Part shown: positions 51,479 to 60,898 of the stretch, piece by piece | Numbering within the stretch: position 1 is the stretch's first letter | How the letters are laid out: the number at the start of each line of letters is the position of its first letter | Assembly (NCBI GenBank): GCA_964035575.1 | Contig: OZ037864.1 | Coordinates: 620,001 to 684,000 of the forward strand | Reading direction: 5' to 3' | DNA: 64,000 bases | DNA from: Rhynchopus sp. YZ270_cl-10 | Lineage: Eukaryota > Euglenozoa > Diplonemea > Diplonemida > Diplonemidae | Position numbers and translations under genes: made by a program | The notes under the pieces: generated by a model | The model's database searches: none | The model's input: the letters and a program-made list of their open reading frames with translations, nothing else | What the model was told of the DNA's origin: nothing

Positions 51479-53725
51479 TCACAACTTCTCACGCACACAT
51501 GCGATGGTAGTGCAGCACAACGTCTCAACGTAGCACTTGTCCTTGTTCGTGGACCTGCAGCGTGCACGCTTCTTCTGCCTGAAGCCCTCCCTGCACACCG
51601 GCAGTGCCTCACAGCACGGTGCACTGTCCGACACACAGCATCCCGAGCAGTCCGCACAGCCTTCCCTCTCATCACCAGCACACACAAAACCTGCATCACA
51701 CTGGATGTTTGCAATCCCGCCACACATCTTCTCACAGGCAGCAGGTTCCTCAACAGGTGCAGGCACTCCTCTTGTGTCCACCTCACAGCATCCAAGGCAG
51801 TCAGCTCCACCTGTGCTTGGGTCGCAGCTGTCTGTCGCGTCGTCCACACACACGTATCCAGCCTTGCACATCGTGCCAATCTTCCCACCACACACATTCG
51901 CACAGGTTGGTGCAGCCTCCTCCTCACAACATCCTCCACAGTCGGCACCTCCGTGCTTCGGGTCGCAGTTGTCGTTCACATCGTCGGCACAGACGAAACC
52001 AGTTCCGCACTGGATGTTGGCAATACCACCACAGAACTCACACTTCGGCGGAGCAAGGATGCAGCATCCAAGGCAGTCAGCACCTCCGTTCTTGGGGTCG
52101 CAGCTGTCGGTTGCGTCATCAACACAGACGTAGCCATCCTTGCATGCAGTTCCGAGGATTCCACCACAGACGTTGTGGCAGACAGGGGCAGGTGCAAGCT
52201 CACAGCATCCAAGGCAGTCAGCACCTCCATTCTTGGGGTCACAGCTGTCGGTTGCGTCATCAACACAGACGTAGCCATCCTTGCAAGCAGTTCCAAGGAT
52301 TCCACCGCAGACGTTGTGGCAGACAGGGGCAGGTGCAAGCTCACAGCATCCAAGGCAGTCAGCACCTCCATTCTTGGGGTCGCAGCTGTCGGTTGCGTCA
52401 TCAACACAGACGTAGCCATCCTTGCAAGCAGTTCCAAGGATTCCACCGCAGACGTTGTGGCAGACAGGGGCAGGCGCTCCTCTTGCGTCAACCTCACAGC
52501 ATCCAAGGCAGTCAGCTCCGCCGTTCTTGGGGTCGCAGCTGTCGGTTGCGTCATCAACACAGACGTAGCCATCCTTGCAAGCAGTTCCAAGGATTCCACC
52601 GCAGACGTTGTGGCAGACAGGGGCAGGCGCTCCTCTTGCGTCAACCTCACAGCATCCAAGGCAGTCAGCTCCTCCGTTCTTGGGGTCGCAGCTGTCGGTT
52701 GCGTCGTCAACACAGACGTAGCCGTCCTTGCAAGCAGTTCCGAGGATTCCACCGCAGACGTTGTGGCAGACAGGTGCAGGTGCTCCTCTTGCATCCACCT
52801 CACAGCATCCAAGGCAGTCAGCTCCGCCGTTCTTGGGGTCGCAGCTGTCGGTTGCGTCGTCAACACAGACGTAGCCGTCCTTGCAAGCAGTTCCAAGGAT
52901 TCCACCGCAGACGTTGTGGCAGACAGGGGCAGGTGCAAGCTCACAGCATCCAAGGCAGTCAGCACCTCCATTCTTGGGGTCGCAGCTGTCGGTTGCGTCA
53001 TCAACACAGACGTAGCCATCCTTGCAAGCAGTTCCGAGGATTCCACCGCAGACGTTGTGGCAGACAGGGGCAGGCGCTCCTCTTGCGTCAACCTCACAGC
53101 ATCCAAGGCAGTCAGCTCCGCCGTTCTTGGGGTCGCAGCTGTCGGTTGCGTCGTCAACACAGACGTAGCCGTCCTTGCAAGCAGTTCCGAGGATTCCACC
53201 GCAGACGTTGTGGCAGACAGGTGCAGGTGCTCCTCTTGCATCCACCTCACAGCATCCAAGGCAGTCAGCTCCGCCGTTCTTGGGGTCGCAGCTGTCGGTT
53301 GCGTCGTCAACACAGACGTAGCCGTCCTTGCAAGCAGTTCCAAGGATTCCACCGCAGACGTTGTGGCAGACAGGGGCAGGTGCAAGCTCACAGCATCCAA
53401 GGCAGTCAGCACCTCCATTCTTGGGGTCGCAGCTGTCGGTTGCGTCATCAACACAGACGTAGCCATCCTTGCAAGCAGTTCCGAGGATTCCACCGCAGAC
53501 GTTGTGGCAGACAGGGGCAGGCGCTCCTCTTGCGTCAACCTCACAGCATCCAAGGCAGTCAGCACCTCCGTTCTTGGGGTCGCAGCTGTCGGTTGCGTCA
53601 TCGACACAGACGTAGCCGTCCTTGCATGCAGTTCCGAGGATTCCACCGCAGACGTTGTGGCAGACGGAGAGTGCGGAAGTGACAGACAAAAGTGTCACCA
53701 AATAGAGAGCCCGTTGAGGGAGCAT
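51479..53725 (-). CDS. Secreted Cys-rich repeat protein, 11 near-identical modules
   Basis: 748 residues, single exon. ATG 53725 begins a clear signal peptide (MLPQRALYLVTLLSVTSALS). Eleven modules of about 42 residues follow, each VCHNVCGG.LGTACKDGYVC, VDDATDSCDPKNGGADC and LGCC. They are joined by long (VDARGAPAP) or short (LAPAP) linkers in the order long, short, long, long, short, long, long, long, short, short, then a variant. Three diverged modules (IANIQCGTGFVCADD, KIGTMCKAGYVC, IANIQCDAGFVCAGD) and a basic Cys-rich tail end the protein. Module spacing C-x3-C..C-x5-C..C-x(n)-C-x2-CC suggests compact disulphide-bonded units like those in fungal and protist secreted or wall proteins. No transmembrane segment or GPI signal is obvious. 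A surface, cyst-wall or adhesive role is possible but unproven. Confidence 0.88.
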   Translation of the reverse strand: MLPQRALYLVTLLSVTSALSVCHNVCGGILGTACKDGYVCVDDATDSCDPKNGGADCLGCCEVDARGAPAPVCHNVCGGILGTACKDGYVCVDDATDSCDPKNGGADCLGCCELAPAPVCHNVCGGILGTACKDGYVCVDDATDSCDPKNGGADCLGCCEVDARGAPAPVCHNVCGGILGTACKDGYVCVDDATDSCDPKNGGADCLGCCEVDARGAPAPVCHNVCGGILGTACKDGYVCVDDATDSCDPKNGGADCLGCCELAPAPVCHNVCGGILGTACKDGYVCVDDATDSCDPKNGGADCLGCCEVDARGAPAPVCHNVCGGILGTACKDGYVCVDDATDSCDPKNGGADCLGCCEVDARGAPAPVCHNVCGGILGTACKDGYVCVDDATDSCDPKNGGADCLGCCEVDARGAPAPVCHNVCGGILGTACKDGYVCVDDATDSCDPKNGGADCLGCCELAPAPVCHNVCGGILGTACKDGYVCVDDATDSCDPKNGGADCLGCCELAPAPVCHNVCGGILGTACKDGYVCVDDATDSCDPKNGGADCLGCCILAPPKCEFCGGIANIQCGTGFVCADDVNDNCDPKHGGADCGGCCEEEAAPTCANVCGGKIGTMCKAGYVCVDDATDSCDPSTGGADCLGCCEVDTRGVPAPVEEPAACEKMCGGIANIQCDAGFVCAGDEREGCADCSGCCVSDSAPCCEALPVCREGFRQKKRARCRSTNKDKCYVETLCCTTIACVREKL

Positions 53726-54139
53726 TTTATGGTTGGGAATGTAGAATCTGTGAGGTTGGGAATAGTGGTGGGAGTCTGGTTGTGATTGTGCTCAAGAAGT
53801 GTTGGAGGTGAACGTCTGTTGTGGAAACCTATGCAATGATGTGGATATTTCTGTCATCCCATGGATTTGCAGGTTGAAGAACGAGGATATTTTGTGTTTT
53901 TATTTTTTAAATGTTTGACTCAAGTTTGTGCAGAACATGTCAGGTTGGAGGGGGGAATTCGGTCCGCTGTCAATTATAGCAAAACGACTCTTTTTTTTGT
54001 TCCACTGGTGTGGCTAACTCCAAAAATAAAGTGTAATTTTTGTACTTCTTTTGTACTTTTTTTGTATACCCTAAAAAAGGGGGGTTTTTTATTTTTGGTA
54101 CCAATTCGTACTTTCCCAATCGCCCCAAGTCATGGCCCA
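53726..54139. other. Upstream of the Cys-rich gene, nothing else seen
   Basis: AAAATAAAGTGTAATTTTTG followed by TACTTCTTTTGTAC (54,022-54,056) is duplicated at 54,768-54,805, bracketing the foldback-family copy. Confidence 0.5.
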
Positions 54140-54450
54140 AAAGTTCCTGGCGAAGCCACGGTACGCAACATTTCTGAAAAATGTCGACATAAATTGGCAC
54201 TGTCGTTCGTAACTATCGTCAGTTCCGTAAATTTTATCTAGTATTTTGCTAGAACGAAAGTTTATGGCGAAGCCAGGTGCGCAACATTTCAAAAAATTGC
54301 GCTTATACTTGCACATTTGTGCTGCTGAACTATGTCACGGGAAAGGGTGGGTTGCAATCTTGCGCCGCAGGCGCACGGTACGCTACTTTTTTCGTTGGCC
54401 ATATCCTTCTTTCTCACTCCTCATTGGGTTCTACGAGCTCCGTCCGGTCA
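54140..54450 (+). repeat. Partial copy of the 1.14-kb foldback family
   Basis: Two GGCGAAGCCACGGTACGC-like motifs (54,150; 54,267), then GCGCCGCAGGCGCACGGTAC (54,363) and ACGAGCTCCGTCC near the end, as at 18,850-19,025. The AAAATAAAGTGTAATTTTTG duplication lies on both sides at distance. Confidence 0.8.
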
Positions 54451-56992
54451 CAACATGCAGCAAAGTTCGCAGCTATGCAAACTGCCCCCACGTTTACTTT
54501 GCACTTTACCCTCAGTGGTCAAGTACTGACCATATTTTACACTAAACCTGAAAATGCCCTGTAAAAACTGATGCATGCATTTTAGGTCAAAAATACTCAT
54601 TTCTCAGCGCAAAGTGACCCCATCACAGCACGCACGGACTCCCAATAATCGAAGAAGAAAAAAAAATTCCCCAATTTTTTGTAGGCCAAAAAAAAAATTT
54701 CCCCCCGAGTCGGGCCGACCCCCAAAAAGTTTATACAGGGAAATAATTTTTCGCGAAAAACACCCCCAAAATAAAGTGTAATTTTTGTACTTCTTTTGTA
54801 CTTCTTTTGTGCTGTTTTTGTACTGGATTTAGCCACACCATCCACGCTATGTTTTTTTGCGTCTCAGTATTTGTTTTTTTTGTTTTTTTGTTGCAGTTGT
54901 TTTTTTTCTTCGCATCTTGTTTGTTTTTTTAGTGGGATATAGTTTTGGAGGATAAAAAAAAAATATATTCAACAAAGGGAGTGCTGTGTGTGAAGATGGG
55001 ATGGGGAATGTGGTTGGTTTCATTTTTTTTTTTGTTTTCTTTTTCGTTCTTTGCTGTACATGGGGTTTCTCCCCACTGTCCCCCCTCCCGACCCGTTGGC
55101 ACAAGCTTGTGGTTTCATCGATACATGAATCAGTCCTTTGATGAAACTTACAATTTTTTCCGCCCATTTGTTTTTGCTTATGCAGAGTGTTATTAGAACC
55201 TGAACATGAGGGGAAGTCATGGAAGCAGAAACAAAACACCTAACACATAACAGAAAGACAAAGCTTTGTTCAACGGTACGTCGCAACACTTCAAGATAAT
55301 AGGGTCACTACACTGCCATGTGGGGTCGAAAGTCACGCACCGTCCTTGTAATAAAAAAAAATCGCACTCCCTAGAAAGGGTGTGGGTGGCTTTTTTCATC
55401 TCCCCCCTCCCCTCCCCCCATTTATCTATCCCCCGAGGAAAAAAACGGTGTATTTTTCAAAAAAAAATAACCACAGCAAAACCTTTCTCAAGATATTTTA
55501 AAAAATGAGGCCTAATTTAATGAGAACAGAATAACATATGTTTGAAAAGAACAAGAGACGAGGTATTTCATCCAGTATAGTTAAAATACAAAGCCTCCCG
55601 CCTCGTGGCTGTTATGCACCTAATAAAGATAACGTATACAAAGAGGAAATTGAAATATGAAAAGGGTGCCCGACACGAATCTATAAAGTTATAATCAGTA
55701 GACCTTCACTGTCTAAGCAACCTTAAATTAGACTTCAAATACAACAGCCCGATCGTGACAGTGTATCTTTGATACATGATCGGCTGTACCGGGGTGGAGG
55801 TGGACCCTAACCATCAACAGAAAAAGAACAAAAAACACCGAGACAGAGGTAATAACCAACTATAATAAACATTTTTGTGCAGTTTTTTTTTCAACATGCT
55901 GGGATGGGGAGGGGGAAAAGAGGGGGTCTTTATTCAGGAAAGTCTCTCTTCTTGGTAAGTCATTTTGATTTATTTGCTTTTTTTTTCTATAACAAAACTA
56001 GAAAAGTTGGACAGGGCCCACGGACACACGCACATCTTACTTTTAACAAAAGAGGGCACCCCCATCCCCGCTCTTCCCGATCACGTACTACGGGGTTTTT
56101 AAAAGGTTTCTTTTCTTTCAATTTTTGAGAAAAATAAAACAGTGGCGAAAGGGAAGGAGGAAAATGGGAGAGTGGCAACGTCCACAACGAAGCTTTATTT
56201 ATGTACCTATCTTTCGAGCTCCCCCACGCAATACACAAAAAAAAAACTTTTTTTCCTTTGTCAGCAAAAAAAGAAAACGAAACATTCCCTCCCGCAGCCA
56301 CACACGGAATATAGTCATTTTTTCAAAGGAAGAGACAAAATGAATGCATCAATAAGACCTTAATACCGAAGTACAGATCTGGGGGGAAGAATGGTGAGCA
56401 TGGCTAAAATAGAGAAACTTTTAAAGATTAATGCACCTCTCTCCTCTCGTCTGCGCACATTTAAAAAAAAAAAAAAAAAAACGAATAAGTTTCACCACCT
56501 CGAATAAAAATAGGAGGGGAGAAGGGGGTGAAAAATACTGTAAGAAACAACCTGACAAGACGTAACGCTAGGCTACGTTACATTACTGTGCAGTACGTGG
56601 TCATTCGGAGCGGTAAACGCGGATATTTCACTCTGTTTTTCGCTCATGAATGTCCAAAAATAACACGAGGTCATCACCGCTGCCCTTATTCCCCCCCCTC
56701 TCAAAACCTCCCCAAAATCACTTAGCTATTCCTAGCTTCCAAACCACTCCTCTTATATCCTCCGGAAAAAAAATCTATGTTACTAGAGCCTGCTTCTTTC
56801 ACCTCGTATTATTGGTTGATTCCTCCCCCCCGCCCCCCCAAGCCCACAAAGCCTTTGCGGTACTGTCGTGCAGGCATCAGGTCGATGCTCTGCTATCTTT
56901 TGTACTGTGTTTTGTTTTCTTTCTTTTGGGTAGATCTCTGTGGCATAGTAGGTGCTATGTCCGTGCGTTTTGCTTATGTCTTATGAGCTACG
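54451..56992. other. Long intergenic, no supported gene
   Basis: A diverged GTGACCCCATCACAGC module lies at about 54,615. Type-A relatives are at about 55,582-55,622 and 55,737-55,825. A type-B relative is at 56,424-56,460. The rest is A/T homopolymer-rich. Confidence 0.45.
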
Positions 56993-59900
56993 TCATGCTG
57001 TTGTTTCTGCAACCTGCGAAGAGTAGTAACGCACGTCTGCATCAGTGTCTTCTTGCACCTTAGCGTGTATTGCTGCTACCTTCGGGTGATCTTTGAGTGT
57101 CTCTCCAACCAAAAGCACGTCAGCAACAACCTTGCCAAGGACCAATCTCACGTTAGGCACTTTGTCGGATGCAAGCTTCTCAAGTTCGTCCAAAAACTGT
57201 GACAAAGTGTGGTGTCGTAGGATTGCAGAATACTAATGTTGAAAAGATGACCGAAGTATCTGATTCGAGTACTAAAAAAAAACAAAAAACAAAACAAAAC
57301 AAAAAAAAGTCGATGAATGTGCCTCTCGTGCACATCTTTATCAATTGTTATCCCGCTGAAGACGGTGGGTTTGCCGTTTGGCAGTCTCTTCGTCACAGAG
57401 ACGGTTGCTCGGGATTATGTCGTCACCTCATGTGCGCGTTGCAGGTGAAGGGGAAAATGAAAGTTGGAAGCAAAAAAAAAGCATACCACATCAGGACTCA
57501 CACCCTCCTTCAGACAGCATCCCGCAATCTGCACAAACATCTGACGTCTCTGGTAGTGACTCTTCGCGTCATCGCCTGCACCTGGGAGAAGACCCAAGAC
57601 CCACTTCAAGAGATCGCCATGCTCGTTCTTGTCGCCCTCAGACAGCTTCTTGAACACCTTCCCGAAGGATGGGAAGGCGGCCAGACGCACGTCGGCAACC
57701 TGGTCCTCAGCAAGGCGGATGATCGCGTTCTGCAGGATGTCTTTGCACGTTTTTGGTGTCGTCAAAAGCGAAAGCTTCCCCATGTTGTGTGCGATCAGTT
57801 CCCTCAGACGCCAGTTCTCTGTCTCTTGTGGAAGGTTCGCAATCGTCAGCAGTGGCTTCTGTCTTGCCGAGTCAGTCAAACACCCGAGGAAGTCTGCACA
57901 GTGTGTGACACAGCCAATCTTCACCTCGTCCAAATCTCTCAGGAAAAGGTCAAATGCTTGTGTCAGGATGCGTTCAGAGATCTCCGGCCCAACCACCTTC
58001 CCGATCTCGTGGAGGGAGTACGACAGCGTGCGACGCACCTTCCACTCAACGTCCTTCACCAGGTTCACGTACGGGTCCTCCAGCTCAGACCATCTCTCCT
58101 TCCCGACAGCAGAGACAACGGCAGGGAAGGAGTACGCGCAGTACTCAGAGTAGTCAACCTCTTGTCCGTCCTGTGGTGCCATGGTGGCAAAGAGCTTGAT
58201 CAGGTCCTGTGTGATGTCTTCTCTGTCGAAGGAGTGGATGAACCCGCCAAGGTTCTGGTACGAGCCGACCTTGACCCAGCGAGACTGGTCGTCGACCAAT
58301 TGCTTGAACATTTCGAGAAGCTGTGTGTTGCGCACTTCACGTGTGACACCTTTGCTCACTTCACACATGTGCTCAACGCACGCCTTTCTGACACCCCAGA
58401 TGTCATCCTTGCAAAGTGTCAGGTAAATGGGGAGGATCTTCTCCACTGCGTTTGCAGGTCCAATGACCTCAATCAGCTTCCCGAGGTTCGAAGCCACTGT
58501 GCGACGGACGGAGAAGGAGTTGTCTCCCGACAGCGTCTCCACCTCCTTGATGACAGTGCGCATGCAACGCTCCTCACCAAAGCGTGCTGCAAGCTCGTTG
58601 AACAGCTGTGCTGCCACAATACGGTAGTCCTCTGCACGCTCGTCATGTGCCAGTGTCACAACCACGTTCAGCAGCTGTGGCTCCACCTGTTCGTCCTTCA
58701 CGAGCTCGACAAGCTTGATTAGTGTATTCACTGCTGACATCCCAACCTGATGTGAAGAATTGAATAAGTGGAGAAATCAATAAATGAACACAAACTGGTG
58801 TGCTTGGATGGATTCGTACACGTATATTTATCACGGAAAGCAGCCATACCTGGACGTTCTTGTCAACAAGCAGCTCAAATGTGTATGGCAAAAAGGTGTT
58901 GTTCAGCTCAGCATCGCCAGGCTCGCCACCCTCAATGAGGAACTGTGCGAGTGGCCAGAGCTGCTCCACAAATGTCTGGCGCACAGAGGGTTCGGAGTCT
59001 GCGACGAAGTTGGAGAGAAGGGGGAGCATTCTGTCGAGTGTGGATTGGTAGCCGCATTCGAGTGCGGTGTCGGCGAGCTCTCTGTGGGAGGGGTGTGTTG
59101 TAAATGTATGTTTGCATCTGTCAAGGAAAGACGCAACAAAAAGCAGGCCGACCATATCAGAACGAGATGAGAAGGCTGGGGGTTAAGGGTGAAGACAGTC
59201 ACCACAGCCACACAGGCAGTATGGAATAAAAGATCAAGAAAGATGCAGTTCTGTGAGCTCAGTGTCGAGGAGATGACGCGACACACCCAAGACAGGGCAA
59301 TGCAACTCTCTTATGATGTGAGCACGGAGTAGCCCAGGGAAGTATTCTCCTCAAACGCTGGGCCCTCAATCGAGAAAAGTTCCTGACATCGGTCATATAC
59401 CACCTCCAGGTAGTGGCAGCGAGCGCTGAAGGACAGCGCACGGATATCTTAACGGCGATTGGGAACAATACCAAGGCTCAGGACGAAACCACTGCAGCGT
59501 TGGCTCGGACAGAGGCAAGGCAGAGGGCAGCTGAGGCACGCCAGCAGACGACGGAGGTGCACCTGGCCCATCCTCAGGCTGCTCCAGCCCACACCCAGCG
59601 GGGAGCCGGCACGCCCACCCTCCAGAAGGGAAATCCCCAGGCGACAACGTGCACAACGAGAGGCTGCAACATCTGGCGCACAAAGCAAGGAACCAACTAC
59701 TCAAAATCCTGAACCCCTTTTGGCAGAGGGGTACGGTACCGGAGGAGTGGACCCTTGCATTGTTCATCCCCATCCACAAGACCGGCAAGCCGGAAGACGA
59801 GTTGCGTCGTACCGCGAAGAAAGCTCACTGTTGACGTGGAAAAAGCATACGGCAGGCTTAAGTGCAATCAAGCGCGAACTACAACACCTACGACATGGAG

Positions 59901-60468
59901 GGCATGTCGCAAGGGACCGTGTTCTCTCCCACCATATGCAACGGCCTCCTCTCCTCCCTAGCCGAAAAGCGGGAAAGCATCAACCTAAGATTTCGCAGGG
60001 ACACGAGAGGCTTCTCTGTTCCCGAGAAAGCTGTTCCCGAGACGGTCCAGACTGACGAACACGAGAGCACATAAGAAGTAGAAGAAGGGAGGGAGGACAC
60101 CACACAGTACATAACACAAGGTGGCGGGGACGTGAAAAGAAGGTTTGGGTGGGGAGAAGGGAGTGGCGTACCTCACCAAGACAAGCCGCTGCAGTGAAAA
60201 GTCTGATGTGTAGTAACGTTCCAAACGTGTTATCGCGTCGAGGGTGTCATCCATGGCGTACTCCTCGAAACCGAAACCATCCTGTGTGGTTGTGTGGGTT
60301 GGTTGTAAGCATCACAAACGAAAGTGCAAAGTGCAAAGCGCATCATGCAAACACCTCCTCCCCTCTAGCAACCACAAAGGCTTGCGGTGCTGCTGCGGCA
60401 AACAAAAGACATACCTGATCATCGTCGTAGTCGACGTCACCCTCGTCACCCATACCACCGCCGTACAT
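56993..60468 (-). CDS. PPP4R1: PP4 regulatory subunit 1, tandem copy 1, five exons
   Basis: Exons 60,468-60,415; 60,281-60,172; 59,081-58,850; 58,746-57,487; 57,196-56,993 give 619 residues. Splice phases are 0, 2, 0, 0; intron 2 uses AG/GTACG and CCCACAG. This all-HEAT scaffold binds the PP4 catalytic subunit and directs the phosphatase. Family marks: DGFGFEEYAMDD at the N-terminus, RLERYYTSDFSLQRLVLVREL across intron 2, VRRTVASNLGKLIEVIGP, KDDIWGVRKACVEHMCEVS, DQSRWVKVGSYQNLGGF, YSEYCAYSFPAVVSAVG, EWKVRRTLSYSLHEIGKVVG, LRDLDEVKIG, and DKVPNVRLVLGKVVADVLL near the end. It lacks the long disordered insert of the animal protein. Intron 2 is 1,090 nt against 203 in copy 2 because of a retroelement fragment; intron 4 is 290 against 153. 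The C-terminus is ETTA instead of EAA. Exons 2 and 4 appear identical in protein to copy 2; exon 3 has T/A and E/K changes. Confidence 0.93.
57311..57336 (+). repeat. Covarying hairpin element inside PPP4R1 copy-1 intron 4
   Basis: CGATGAATGTGCCTCTCGTG then CACATC. TGTGC pairs with GCACA around the CTCTCGT loop. The equivalent intron of copy 2 lacks it. Confidence 0.72.
59102..59988 (+). mobile_element. Degenerate non-LTR retrotransposon fragment in PPP4R1 intron 2
   Basis: About 890 bp present in copy 1 but not copy 2. Plus-strand frames contain NQLLKILNPFWQRGTVPEEW then ALFIPIHKTGKPEDE (59,690-59,805), the RT finger region ending in PI.K.GK. After a frame change and deletion comes MSQGTVFSPTICNGL (59,903-59,947), resembling RT motif B (QG..FSP). 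No intact frame and no motif C. It is unrelated at this level to the 4.8-8.35 kb element. It lies antisense to the host gene. Confidence 0.75.
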
Positions 60469-60898
60469 ATTGCCTCTTTTGTGTGTAGCTCTTTGCGAGG
60501 CTCTGGTCAGTGGTGTGTCGTGAGAGGTTTGAGAGGATGGTATGCAAAGAACTGTCCTTTGTTGTACTTCCGTCTTCACACATACTACATAAAAGGTGGA
60601 AACCTCTTTGTGCAAAAGAAAAGAATGGAGAATAATCTTGCAAGATTGACGAATGCCAAGGAGGGTGACATACTGTGTTATCCAAAAGATGTAAAATATT
60701 TTGAGGTTGAAAATATTCACACGCTAGGCACGTACAAAAACAAAAGATAAAGTTGAAAGTAAAAAGAGTAAAAAGTAATAATGAGTCGGAGTCACATAGA
60801 ACCCGACTTTCTCCTGTGTAATTTTGAGTGTGTAGGTTTTTTTTTATTCACCAATATATTCTTGTGCTGTGCCAGGGGCATTGCTCTCGCTACAGGTC
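60469..60898. other. Intergenic between the PPP4R1 copies
   Basis: 60,469-60,604 is shared with 63,372-63,508 (promoter-side duplicated DNA). The rest is unique and A-rich. No gene. Confidence 0.6.

Noticed and set aside
51467-53785. 692- to 772-residue plus-strand frames opposite the Cys-rich gene
   Set aside because: Antisense shadows of the repeated modules (units of 141 and 153 bp are multiples of 3); the minus-strand frame has a signal peptide and conserved Cys pattern.
54847-55289. Lys/Thr-rich minus-strand frames
   Set aside because: Derived from T/G homopolymer sequence; no family signal.
57169-58722. 517-residue plus-strand frame opposite PPP4R1 copy 1 (and its counterpart at 61,322-62,488)
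   Set aside because: Antisense shadow of conserved HEAT-repeat exons and it runs through an intron.
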